Positions 1-7,887 of a stretch of DNA of 64,000 bases are shown here, in pieces (positions within the stretch are counted from its first letter, which is position 1; each line of letters starts with the position of its first letter). The DNA lies in assembly GCA_000686145.1 (NCBI GenBank), contig JMMB01000005.1, forward strand, positions 1 to 64,000. The letters run 5' to 3'. Origin of the DNA: Peptostreptococcaceae bacterium VA2. Its GTDB lineage: Bacteria; Bacillota; Clostridia; Peptostreptococcales; Peptostreptococcaceae. Both the position numbers and the translations under genes were made by a program. The notes under the pieces are model-generated. The model had not been told where the DNA came from, searched no databases, and was given only the letters and a program-made list of their open reading frames with translations.

Positions 1-2
1 AT

Positions 3-95
3 TATAGACGTCCAGGAACATTAGATGATTTTGAATACTTAAAACCAGTGTATGAAGATGGAACATTTGAATGGGAAGATATGATAGTAATTTAA
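3..95 (+). CDS. C-terminal end of an unknown protein (cut by window edge)
   Basis: An open frame enters from the left edge and ends at a TAA after 30 codons. The visible tail is acidic and aromatic (it ends WEDMIVI). No domain can be recognised from so short a piece, and the rest of the gene lies outside the window. Confidence 0.4.
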   Translation, partial: YRRPGTLDDFEYLKPVYEDGTFEWEDMIVI

Positions 96-118
96 TTGTT
101 GTAAGTATATATACACGT

Positions 119-373
119 ATGAGGCCGCTTAATGATGAAGAAAAAGAATACGTAATAGAATTAGCTTCTACATTAATAGAGTTTAAACCAGACATAAACC
201 ATAGAATAGATTTCTTTGTTTTCAGATGAACTTCTAGATATTAGGGATAAAGATTGGGACAATCAAGGATGTTATATAAATTATCATTACAATATCTTTT
301 AAATACTCTTGAAAAGAAGATAAACATAGAAAATTTATCGGATGATGATTTCAATCATTTATCTCAAGACTAA
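119..373 (+). pseudogene. Frameshifted small gene of unknown function
   Basis: An ATG frame starting MRPLNDEEKEYVIEL stops after 36 codons at 227-229. Plausible coding sequence continues in other frames (DELLDIRDKDWDNQG, then a frame ending NHLSQD at 371-373), so at least two frameshifts are needed to read it through. A strong terminator follows at once, which supports this being the remains of a real gene. I do not recognise the family. Confidence 0.4.
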
Positions 374-377
374 ATTA

Positions 378-417
378 AAAAAGATAGATACTTATTTTTA
401 AGTATCTATCTTTTTTA
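378..417 (+). terminator. Intrinsic terminator
   Basis: A near-perfect hairpin (AAGATAGATACTTA paired with TAAGTATCTATCTT around a short T loop) is followed by a T run. It lies 5 bases after the preceding broken gene. Confidence 0.8.
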
Positions 418-429
418 TAACTCAATTTG

Positions 430-752
430 TAGGTTAGGGTGTATTTTTGGCATTTTAGGCCAACTTTGGTGCCAATCTGCATGAAAAACACAGGTACTAT
501 AAATTAAATAAATATCACCAAAGACAGTAATTGTAAGAGATTCAAAATTAAGTGGCCGATTTTGCACGTATCTCGGTGTCCTTAAAAAATCACCAAACCA
601 TTGAAATCAGCGGGCAAAATTGCCTTAACGTACGATTTCCGCATTTTCCTGACGCTACTATAGCAATGTAATAAAGTTAAATGATTAAACCATTGAGTTT
701 ACATAGATTGAAATAACTTTGGTGACTTTTTAGGAAATGTGCTAGGTATAAA
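430..752. other. Gene-free stretch of transposon-end debris
   Basis: No convincing gene. Positions 436-470 carry an AGGGTGTATT...TTTTAGGCCAA motif that reappears inverted near 31850-31890. Positions 550-578 read, on the minus strand, GGACACCGAGATACGTGC, a variant of the ends of the element at 50147-50298. Positions 590-695, read on the minus strand, match 31472-31550 closely (TGCGGAAATC, ACGTTAAGGC, CCCGCTG). This looks like the remains of several insertions. Confidence 0.55.
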
Positions 753-971
753 GGAATGTTGTTTTTGCAGATGTTAGGAAGTTTTGCAGAATTTGAGAGA
801 GCTATTATTAACGAAAGAACTCGTAATGGTAGAATAGCAAGACTTAATGAAAATAAGTTTGTAGGTGGTAAGCCAGCATTAGGATATAAAGTAAATAAAT
901 ATGGTAAATTTGAAATAGATTCAATAGTATCGAAATATATGTGGAATAAGGCGAATAAATATAATTTGTAG
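753..971 (+). pseudogene. Serine recombinase fragment
   Basis: The frame from 756 encodes MLFLQMLGSFAEFERA, the conserved long-helix region of serine resolvase/invertase recombinases, and continues to GYKVNKYGKFEID before jumping to VSKYMWNKANKYNL. The catalytic N-terminal part, including the nucleophilic Ser, is absent. Compared with the intact recombinase at 29718-30473, about 60 residues between the GYK segment and the C-terminal RYLWNK-like end are also missing. It is about 90 percent identical by eye to the gene entering the right edge at 63550, so it is a 5'-truncated and internally deleted paralogue. Confidence 0.8.
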
Positions 972-1066
972 ACTAATAAGTATACATTAAATTCTGTTTA
1001 GTCAAATATATTGAATTTAATACATAACAACATTATCATAAGTATATAATTAAAAAGGAGCTAGAT

Positions 1067-1207
1067 ATGATTATGGAAATATTGAAAAAGGTAATTACAT
1101 TAGTTTTATCTATTATACTATTTGGAGGACCACAACTGCACAAAGTAGATGCAATTGAACTTAAAAATGAAATGAAATTTAATATTCCTTTAGAAACTAA
1201 TTTATAG
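1067..1207 (+). CDS. Small exported or membrane-inserted peptide (46 aa)
   Basis: A 46-codon frame starts with ATG after a good ribosome site (AAGGAG, 7 bases upstream) and ends right before a strong terminator, so it is a self-contained unit. Residues 1-20 are Lys-containing then strongly hydrophobic (LKKVITLVLSIILFG), like a signal peptide or single membrane anchor. The remainder is short and polar. There are no Cys residues. Its place just upstream of an agr locus makes a signal or regulatory peptide conceivable, but no family is recognised. Confidence 0.55.
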   Translation: MIMEILKKVITLVLSIILFGGPQLHKVDAIELKNEMKFNIPLETNL

Positions 1208-1208
1208 T

Positions 1209-1250
1209 AAAAAAGTTATTCAAAATATTTGTATTTTGGATAACTTTTTT
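1209..1250 (+). terminator. Intrinsic terminator
   Basis: AAAAAGTTAT-CAAAATA pairs with TATTTTG-ATAACTTTTTT, leaving a T run on the plus strand. It closes the 46-residue peptide gene and insulates it from the agr promoter region. Confidence 0.8.
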
Positions 1251-1260
1251 ATGTTAATGG

Positions 1261-1311
1261 ATTATAAATTATCATAATTATCCTAATAAAGTAATTGTGA
1301 TAATTTATAAT
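1261..1311. repeat. 20-bp inverted repeat upstream of agr locus
   Basis: Arms 1261-1280 and 1292-1311 are complementary with a single G:T-type mismatch around an 11-base spacer. It is purely A/T-rich with no T run appropriate to a terminator. It may be an operator or cruciform-forming site for the downstream agr promoter; its role is unknown. Confidence 0.5.
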
Positions 1312-1363
1312 AATATTCTGATATTACAATGGATTGAAATTTTCTATTAGATTACTAAAGTGT

Positions 1364-1414
1364 AATATTTGAAGTCCAAAAAGCAATATTTAAAGTCTAA
1401 ATTGCATATATAAT
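1364..1414 (+). promoter_or_regulatory. Tandem LytTR-type direct repeats upstream of a -10 box (agr promoter)
   Basis: Two 21-bp direct repeats lie end to end: AATATTTGAAGTCCAAA at 1364 and AATATTTAAAGTCTAAA at 1385, so they sit on one face of the helix. A perfect TATAAT (1409-1414) starts 4 bases after the second repeat, placing the repeats over the -35 area, where no good -35 box is seen. Tandem sites with about two-turn spacing are the known binding pattern of LytTR regulators such as AgrA and VirR. The gene downstream encodes a LytTR regulator, so autoactivation is likely (inference). Confidence 0.6.
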
Positions 1415-1495
1415 GGAAAGATATGGTAAAAATATGTAGAATAAAGTAATATAAAAGATAGACTAAACGTATACTAATGAAAGGATGTTTAAATA

Positions 1496-2206
1496 TTGAT
1501 TAATATCGGCATATGCGATGATGAATTACATTATATATTAAAAATCAAAGATATACTGAAAGAAATATTAAGCTTATATCATATAAATTATAATATATAT
1601 GAATTTTCATCAGGGGAAGAGTTATTAAATAACTATCCTAAAGATTTAGATATATTAATTATGGATATACAGATGAAAAGAATAAATGGAATGGACACTG
1701 CAAGGAAGATAAGAGCATTTGATGAAAATTTAGAAATAATATTTATGACTTCATTTGCTGAATTTATGGAAGAAGGATATGAAGTTAAAGCATATAGATA
1801 TATACTAAAACCAATAAATGAAAGAAAAATTTCAAAAAATATAATACCTTGTGTAAATGAAATAATGAAAAAAAGAAATAATTACTTAACCATAAATATT
1901 AAAAATTATGTAGATAGAATTAAAATAGACTCTATTGCTTATATAGAAACAGATAGACCTAATATATTAATTTACACATCTGATAACATATATACTACAA
2001 AAATGAGTATTTCTAAAATGGAAAAAATCTTAAGTGAATATGGATTTTTTAGGTGTCATAACAGTTATATAATAAACTTAAAATTAGTGGAATCGATGAA
2101 TGGTAACTTTATAAAAGTACATGGAAAAGATATACCAATAAGCAAGTATAGAATCAAAGAGTTAAAACTAGCAATAACAAATATATTAGGTGATATAGTA
2201 TGCTAG
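1496..2206 (+). CDS. agrA: AgrA-type LytTR response regulator
   Basis: A 236-residue regulator of quorum sensing. The receiver domain (about residues 1-120) has the acidic pair in CDDE, the phospho-acceptor Asp57 in LIMDIQM and the conserved Lys in LKPINE. A LytTR DNA-binding domain fills about residues 130-233 (KIDSIAYIE, FFRCHNSYIINL). The start is a TTG at 1496 behind GAAAGGATG; the nearby ATG at 1485 runs into a stop. It overlaps the sensor kinase gene by 7 bases. It probably binds the direct repeats at 1364-1405 and activates its own operon and perhaps the peptide cluster (inference). Confidence 0.9.
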   Translation: MINIGICDDELHYILKIKDILKEILSLYHINYNIYEFSSGEELLNNYPKDLDILIMDIQMKRINGMDTARKIRAFDENLEIIFMTSFAEFMEEGYEVKAYRYILKPINERKISKNIIPCVNEIMKKRNNYLTINIKNYVDRIKIDSIAYIETDRPNILIYTSDNIYTTKMSISKMEKILSEYGFFRCHNSYIINLKLVESMNGNFIKVHGKDIPISKYRIKELKLAITNILGDIVC

Positions 2207-3516
2207 GAAAATTGAATATAGAATTTTGGGATATTATTAATATAATTACAGGATCTACAGATTGGGTTATTTTCTTTTTAGTTATAAGTTTGGTTGGAAA
2301 GAAAAAAGTGTATAGTAGGAAATATATATTTCGTATGATATTTATATTGATATTTATGGCATTAATTAATTCAATAAAAATATTTCCGAATGTTAAGATT
2401 ATTATATGTATGATAATATCTACTTTGTTTTATATTGTATCATACCAAGATAAAATATATAAATGTATATTGGTTAGTTTATTATTTTGGTTAGGTTTAA
2501 TGATTGCTGAAGGCTTAGCTGTAGGCGTAGTTGTATTTATAAACCAATTAAATAATATTGATATAATATTAAATGGTAATTTATTTAGATTAGAGTCTAT
2601 TATAATATCTAAAATATTTTTATTTATAGTACTTATATTATTTAAGTACTTTAAGTTATCTTTAGAATTTAAACCTAAAGATATGATACTTATAGGTTTA
2701 CCTATACTATCAAATATAGTAAGTTTACTATTAATATTTGGAGATAATTTAAAGAATAATTCTATAAGTGGCGATAATGTGTTTGCAATTGCACTTGCAA
2801 TTTCATTGATTTTGTCATCTAGTATAATAATTTTAATAGTAATAGGGAAAATTGTACAAGATGATAAACTTAAGTTAGAATATGAACTTATAAATGAAAG
2901 AATAAAAACAAATCATAAGAGCTATGAAAATATAAATGAAATCCATAATAAATTAAGATATGTTTACCATGATTTAAAAAATCATATGATTTGTATAAAA
3001 AGCTATGAAACTAAAGAGGAAATTATATCATATATAAATAATTTAGAAAGTCATATAAATGATTTTGAGAAATTTAAAAATACAGGAAATAAAACGTTAG
3101 ATATAATTTTAGGGGAAAAAACATATCTTTGCAAAAAATATAATATTGAATTTGAAGATAATATAAACATATCTAAATTAAGCTTTATTCAAGATATTGA
3201 TATATGTGCAATGTTTGCAAATGCACTAGATAATGCTATTGAAGCATGTCTTAACATAGATAATGAAATAGAAAAAAGAATAGAAGTTAAAGCCACATAC
3301 ATAAATGGATTTGCAATAATAAAATTCATAAATACTAAAGTGAATGATATTAAATTTATTGATGAACGCATTAAAACTAGCAAGGATGATAACAAGATAC
3401 ATGGAATAGGTCTTGCTAGTATTAAATATATAGCTAGTAAGTATGATGGTGAGATAATAGTTAATTACTCAGATAATGAGTTTATATTAAAAATAATGAT
3501 ACCAATAAGAAAGTAG
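2200..3516 (+). CDS. agrC: AgrC-type autoinducer sensor histidine kinase
   Basis: A 438-residue membrane kinase of the HPK10 type. About six hydrophobic segments fill residues 20-215, followed by a dimerisation/phospho-acceptor helix with YHDLKNH (His257) and a GHKL ATPase domain with the N-box NALDNAIEAC and G-box HGIGLASIKYI. There is no periplasmic sensor domain, typical of receptors for cyclic peptides. Translation is coupled to the regulator gene (7-base overlap). It should sense the peptide made from the agrD gene 10 bases downstream and phosphorylate the preceding regulator. Confidence 0.9.
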   Translation: MLGKLNIEFWDIINIITGSTDWVIFFLVISLVGKKKVYSRKYIFRMIFILIFMALINSIKIFPNVKIIICMIISTLFYIVSYQDKIYKCILVSLLFWLGLMIAEGLAVGVVVFINQLNNIDIILNGNLFRLESIIISKIFLFIVLILFKYFKLSLEFKPKDMILIGLPILSNIVSLLLIFGDNLKNNSISGDNVFAIALAISLILSSSIIILIVIGKIVQDDKLKLEYELINERIKTNHKSYENINEIHNKLRYVYHDLKNHMICIKSYETKEEIISYINNLESHINDFEKFKNTGNKTLDIILGEKTYLCKKYNIEFEDNINISKLSFIQDIDICAMFANALDNAIEACLNIDNEIEKRIEVKATYINGFAIIKFINTKVNDIKFIDERIKTSKDDNKIHGIGLASIKYIASKYDGEIIVNYSDNEFILKIMIPIRK

Positions 3517-3526
3517 GGGAATAGAA

Positions 3527-3667
3527 GTGGAAAAAATAGCATTAAAATTACTTAAAAATATGTCAGAGCTAAGTTTTAGAACAGCTGTATTATCAGCAAA
3601 TAGTGCAAGTTCATGGATAGCACATCAAGCAAAAGAGCCGCAAGCTCTACAAAAACTAAAGAAATAA
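3527..3667 (+). CDS. agrD: AgrD-type autoinducer pre-peptide with Ser in place of Cys
   Basis: A 46-residue peptide with a GTG start behind AGGGGA. Residues 1-22 form an amphipathic leader (EKIALKLLKNMSEL). The core region SASSWIAHQAKEPQAL fits the clostridial AgrD plan of a five-residue ring followed by HQ-x-x-EP. The Cys that normally closes the thiolactone is a Ser here, so the likely ring is SSWIA closed as a lactone (inference). The acidic recognition tail is reduced to KEPQALQKLKK. It lies between agrC and a hairpin that precedes agrB. Confidence 0.8.
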   Translation: MEKIALKLLKNMSELSFRTAVLSANSASSWIAHQAKEPQALQKLKK

Positions 3668-3683
3668 TATAAATATTAAATTA

Positions 3684-3712
3684 CCTCTCCCACGTCATGG
3701 GAGAGGTTTTAT
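3684..3712 (+). terminator. Hairpin between agrD and agrB (attenuator)
   Basis: CCTCTCCC and GGGAGAGG form a perfect 8-bp GC-rich stem followed by TTTTAT. The T run is short, so partial read-through into agrB is likely; this would make pre-peptide mRNA more abundant than processing-enzyme mRNA. Confidence 0.65.
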
Positions 3713-3736
3713 GCGTAAGAGGGAGGAAATAAAAAT

Positions 3737-4321
3737 ATGTTTAAAAGTTTATCATATAAATTTGCCAATATATTAATTAGAAATGAAGTTATAGAAAATG
3801 AGGATTTTGAAATATATAGATATGGGTTTGAAACGTTGACTTATTTTATAGTTAATATCTCGGTAGCATTATTTATAGGTATTATTTTTGATAAGTTTAT
3901 ACATACTATTGTATTTTTGAGTTGTTACTGTACTTTAAGACAATTTACAGGCGGATATCATGCGAGAAATTATACAGAGTGTACAATAACTTTTGCAGCA
4001 ATGTATGGGCTAATTATTTTAGTTGCTAACAATATAGATATTTATAGGTTTAAATATCTATTAATACTATTACTTTTAGTAAGTACAACTGTAATATATA
4101 AGGTTGCACCTTTAGAGCATAGAAATAAGCCACTTAGTATTGATGAAAAAATGAACTATAAAAATGTTATAAAAAAGATAACATTTTTAATAAATTTTAT
4201 AGTTATTACAAGTTTAACCTTTAATGTAATTAGTGAGTATATTATATATTCTGCATTAGCTGTATTTTTGATATTAATACTACTATTGGTACAAATTATG
4301 ATTAATTATTACAAAAAATAA
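3737..4321 (+). CDS. agrB: AgrB-type autoinducer-processing membrane peptidase
   Basis: A 194-residue integral membrane protein with about five hydrophobic segments. The catalytic pair of the AgrB family is present: His75 in TGGYHARN and Cys82 in YTEC, at nearly the same spacing and positions as in known AgrB proteins. It should cleave the AgrD peptide C-terminal to the ring and close the macrocycle in the membrane. The ATG follows a GGGAGG site. The gene order A-C-D-B is the reverse of the staphylococcal locus. Confidence 0.9.
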   Translation: MFKSLSYKFANILIRNEVIENEDFEIYRYGFETLTYFIVNISVALFIGIIFDKFIHTIVFLSCYCTLRQFTGGYHARNYTECTITFAAMYGLIILVANNIDIYRFKYLLILLLLVSTTVIYKVAPLEHRNKPLSIDEKMNYKNVIKKITFLINFIVITSLTFNVISEYIIYSALAVFLILILLLVQIMINYYKK

Positions 4322-4425
4322 TCCATTTAGCCATACTTAATGACTAGTTAGATATAAGATATTGAATAGAGACATACATGGTGATACTCTAATAAAGAAA
4401 TAAATATTATTAGAGGAGGTACAAC

Positions 4426-4542
4426 ATGGAATTAGTATTAATCAATGGAGAGAAACAAGATGCTCAAAGAGGTCTTATATTTTGTGGAAGATCTGATGCT
4501 TGTGTTGACTGGGATGGTCTTTGCAATCCAAGATTTCATTAG
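4426..4542 (+). CDS. Candidate RiPP precursor peptide with three Cys (38 aa)
   Basis: A 38-codon gene with an excellent ribosome site (AGAGGAGG, 7 bases before ATG) and its own terminator 40 bases later. Residues 1-18 are a plausible leader (MELVLINGEKQDAQRG) and the C-terminal half holds Cys20, Cys26 and Cys33 in CGRSDACVDWDGLCNPRFH. It stands directly ahead of radical SAM/SPASM maturases and transporters, the usual place for a sactipeptide or ranthipeptide-like substrate. The family is not one I can name. Being the substrate is inference from position, size and Cys content. Confidence 0.7.
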   Translation: MELVLINGEKQDAQRGLIFCGRSDACVDWDGLCNPRFH

Positions 4543-4580
4543 AAAAATCTAAGAGATTTAAATGTTATACATAACAAAGG

Positions 4581-4624
4581 TAATAGTCATACTGTTTATT
4601 CAAAATAGTGTGACTATTATTTTA
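4581..4624 (+). terminator. Terminator or attenuator after precursor gene
   Basis: TAATAGTCA-ACT pairs with AGT-TGACTATTA around a 13-base loop, followed by TTTTAC. It would raise precursor mRNA relative to the enzyme and transporter genes downstream. Confidence 0.6.
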
Positions 4625-4645
4625 CAATAAAATAATTTATAGGGA

Positions 4646-5423
4646 GTGAATAACATTATAGATATTTTATATTGTGAATTTAAAAAGATGTTTTTTTTCT
4701 AAAATAGTAAGATTAGCACTAATATTGCACTGTATAATGATTTTTTTGATGGCATTTGTATGTATAAATAATGCAGATTCACCTTACTATATATGTTTAA
4801 GAGGTTTACTAAATACATTGAATTTTATGGAAGGAACTTTGATAATAGCTTTATTTGGTTATGTATTAGGAATAGAATATGAAATGAAAACGATTAAAAT
4901 TCTAAAAGCAAAAAATATTAAACCTTATAAGGTTATAGGTGCAAAAACAATAGTGGGTATAATGTATATTTTTATATACATAATATTAGCCTTTGTAATA
5001 ACTTTAATAGTCGGGAAAATGGCTATAAGTACTTATAATGATATTGATATTAATTTTAACAATAATCACTTTGTAATACAAAATTCTGAAGCATTAAAGT
5101 TCATGATTAATTTTTATATAGCGCAAGGAATAGCATTTATTTATATATTAAGTGTTTCAATACTATTTAATATATTAACAAAAAACACAGTTATTTCAGT
5201 TATATCAACATTTGTATTTATTCAAGTAAGTTCAATGGTAGGAATGTTATTGAAAAGAATTCCTCTACCTAATGTATATAAGTTCATACCTATTAACTCA
5301 GACTATATATGGAGGGATTATGCAATAGGAGAGGTTAATCAAAGATTAATCTGTTTATTAATTTTTAGTTTATTAATATATATTTTAAATATTAAAGTAT
5401 ATAAAGAGCAGAATATAAAATAA
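4646..5423 (+). pseudogene. ABC-2 type transporter permease, frameshifted at a T8 run
   Basis: The long frame (from GTG 4674, 249 aa) encodes a six-segment ABC-2 permease, but it has no ribosome site. Upstream, in another frame and behind AGGGAG, lies NNIIDILYCEFKKM followed by Phe codons and a stop. Removing one T from the eight-T run at about 4690-4697 joins this N-terminus to FFSKIVRLALILHC and gives a normal permease start. So the gene carries a one-base homopolymer frameshift: real inactivation, phase variation, or a sequencing error. It may pair with the ATPase at 6958 or the permease at 7884. Confidence 0.65.
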
Positions 5424-5491
5424 TTAATTTAATAGAAACTTGAAGAGTAAAGCAAGTGAACTAAGAAATTTTATAATAAAAGGGGATTTAT

Positions 5492-6931
5492 ATGAGTGAT
5501 ACAGATTTAAACATTACAAATCAATTTTTTTGTATTGAAGAACAAAATAGACAATTCATCTTTGATGGTGGAAGTGGATATGTATTTGAGACAAATAAAC
5601 TGATAGCAGAGATATTAAAAGGAAGTAAAATTTATAATTTAAATGATGATAAGGATATAAAAAATTTAAAACAAGAGCTTACTCATAAGTATAAGTTAGA
5701 GGAAATAGAAAAAGCATTTGAAGACTTAAGAACCAATAATCAAAGAGGATTATTAAGATATAGTGGAGAAATTTATCAAGTTTACGAAAAAAAATATGAG
5801 TACCTTAAAGCTAATCCATACTTGAATTCATTGTGTTTAAATATATCCCAAAAGTGTAACCTAGGGTGTAAGTATTGCTTTGGTGATGGTGGAAACTATG
5901 GGCATGAAAGTATAATCATGTCTAAAGAAATAGCACAAAAATGTATAGATTATTGGTTTAATAATTTAGATAAAGAGAAACAAAATTTTAATGTGACATT
6001 TTTTGGAGGCGAGCCTCTTATAAATAAAGATGTATTTATATATTCCGTTAATTATATCAATGAATTATTTAAAGATAAAAAATGTAATATAAACTATATT
6101 ATTACAACTAATGGAACTATTATTGATAATGAGATTATAAGTGTATTAAAAGATAATAAATTTGACTTAAGTATTAGCATAGATGGTATTAGACAAATAC
6201 ATGATAGCAACAGACCTTACGCATTAGGTAATGGTAGTTTTGATACTATAGTTAATAATATTAAACAAATTAAACGCGAATATGATCAAATCTCTGCACA
6301 AATCACATTAACAAAAAGGGATATTCCATTTTTAAAAGAAGCAACAAAAGAACTTTGGAATATAGGTGTAAATGAAGTATATTCTAATTTAGTATTTAAT
6401 AAATCTGACGATGCACAATACTCTTATGAAGACTACAAGACTTATGAAAAACAAGTAAGTGATCTAAGAAAAATCACTTATGAAAATTTAGTTGAAGGTA
6501 AAAAACAAGTTTTTGGTAGTTTAGTGGACTTAATGAAACAGATTCATACAAGAAAATGTTCTGCAAATTGTTTTTTATGGAATCAAACAGTTGGAATTTT
6601 TTCTGCTAGAGGAAATGCATATAGATGCTATAGATATGTTGGTAATGAGGAGTATAAGTTAGGAAATATAAATGAAGATAATTTTAGCTTATTCAATAAT
6701 AGATTGAAGAAACCGGTAGTTAGGAAATGTAGTGAATGTTGGGCTCAGCTTTTTTGTGGAGATGGATGTCCGTATGAAAATTATTTATATGAAGATGATA
6801 TCAATAAACCTAACCAACAGTGGTGTGCAAAAACTAAAATTCTGTTAGAAGAAAGTTTTAGACTCTATGTTCAAATTCTTATTAATAAACCAGGTTTATT
6901 TAAAGACATGTTTGATAGTCAAACAAAATAA
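5492..6931 (+). CDS. Radical SAM/SPASM peptide maturase (first)
   Basis: A 479-residue enzyme. Residues 1-90 resemble a small peptide-recognition region. The radical SAM core carries Cys122, Cys126 and Cys129 in CNLGCKYCFGDGG, which bind the catalytic 4Fe-4S cluster, and the GGEP motif (FFGGEPLIN). The C-terminal part is Cys-rich (CSANC, YRCYRY, CSECWAQLFCGDGCPYEN), a SPASM domain for auxiliary clusters. Such enzymes form thioether or carbon-carbon links in ribosomal peptides. The ATG at 5492 follows AAAAGGGG. Its close paralogue is at 9754. The likely substrate is the peptide at 4426. Confidence 0.88.
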   Translation: MSDTDLNITNQFFCIEEQNRQFIFDGGSGYVFETNKLIAEILKGSKIYNLNDDKDIKNLKQELTHKYKLEEIEKAFEDLRTNNQRGLLRYSGEIYQVYEKKYEYLKANPYLNSLCLNISQKCNLGCKYCFGDGGNYGHESIIMSKEIAQKCIDYWFNNLDKEKQNFNVTFFGGEPLINKDVFIYSVNYINELFKDKKCNINYIITTNGTIIDNEIISVLKDNKFDLSISIDGIRQIHDSNRPYALGNGSFDTIVNNIKQIKREYDQISAQITLTKRDIPFLKEATKELWNIGVNEVYSNLVFNKSDDAQYSYEDYKTYEKQVSDLRKITYENLVEGKKQVFGSLVDLMKQIHTRKCSANCFLWNQTVGIFSARGNAYRCYRYVGNEEYKLGNINEDNFSLFNNRLKKPVVRKCSECWAQLFCGDGCPYENYLYEDDINKPNQQWCAKTKILLEESFRLYVQILINKPGLFKDMFDSQTK

Positions 6932-6957
6932 TAGTAATAAAGTGAGTGGGGATGAGA

Positions 6958-7887
6958 ATGGATGAAGTTGTTTTAGAAGTCAAAAACTTAGAATTGACTT
7001 TAAAAAAGCGTAAAATTATTAATGATATTAGTTTTAAAGTATTTAAAGGAAGTGTCTTTGGTTTTCTAGGGCCTAATGGTTCTGGAAAAACAACAACGAT
7101 TAAGTTAATACTAGGTCTGCTAAAGCCTAATAAAGGAGAAGTATTTATAAATAATACTTCTTTACGAAAAGATTACTATGGTGCACTAAGCCAAATTGGA
7201 GCACTAATTGAAGGACCAGCCTTTTATGAATATTTATCAGCAGAAGAAAATCTAAATATTTTTGGAAAATATTCAGGCGGTGTTTCAAAGGAAAAAATTA
7301 AGGAACTTATAGAAATCGTAGGATTGAGTGGTAGAGAGAAAGAGAAGGTATCTGATTATTCATTAGGAATGAAACAAAGATTAGGGATAGCACAAGCACT
7401 AATTAATGATCCCCAAATTATAATTTTAGATGAACCAATTAATGGATTAGATCCAAAGGGAATACAAGATATTAGAAATATTATTAATTACTTAACCAAG
7501 GAAAAACAGATAACAGTATTTATCTCTAGTCACATATTAAGTGAGATAGAGTTAATATGCGATAAGGTTTTTATTATATATAATGGAAGTGAAATAGCGC
7601 AAGGGGCTATAAATAATTTAATAAAGGAAGAGATAAAATATGAAATTCACTCTCAAAATGTAGATAGCTTATATTCCGAATTGAAAAATATGGATGAAAT
7701 CACAATTGATAAATATGATTTAAATAGTGTGACTATTAAAACTAATAAAAATTTAAAAATTGAAGATTTAATAAAATATTTAGTTAATAAAAATATAGGT
7801 ATTACAGCCTTTATTCCAATAAAACCTTCTTTAGAAGACAGCTTTTTTAAATTAATAGATGATTATGATAAGGAGAATAATAAATGA
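6958..7887 (+). CDS. ABC transporter ATP-binding protein (peptide export or immunity)
   Basis: A 309-residue ATPase with Walker A GPNGSGKTT (about residues 38-46), signature motif YSLGMKQRLG, Walker B IIILDEPI and the switch His in ISSHIL. The family is that of bacitracin/lantibiotic self-protection ATPases (BcrA-like). I chose ATG 6958 because GGGG lies 6 bases ahead; GTG 6946 is also open. It overlaps the next permease gene by 4 bases, so the two form one transporter. Confidence 0.85.
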   Translation: MDEVVLEVKNLELTLKKRKIINDISFKVFKGSVFGFLGPNGSGKTTTIKLILGLLKPNKGEVFINNTSLRKDYYGALSQIGALIEGPAFYEYLSAEENLNIFGKYSGGVSKEKIKELIEIVGLSGREKEKVSDYSLGMKQRLGIAQALINDPQIIILDEPINGLDPKGIQDIRNIINYLTKEKQITVFISSHILSEIELICDKVFIIYNGSEIAQGAINNLIKEEIKYEIHSQNVDSLYSELKNMDEITIDKYDLNSVTIKTNKNLKIEDLIKYLVNKNIGITAFIPIKPSLEDSFFKLIDDYDKENNK

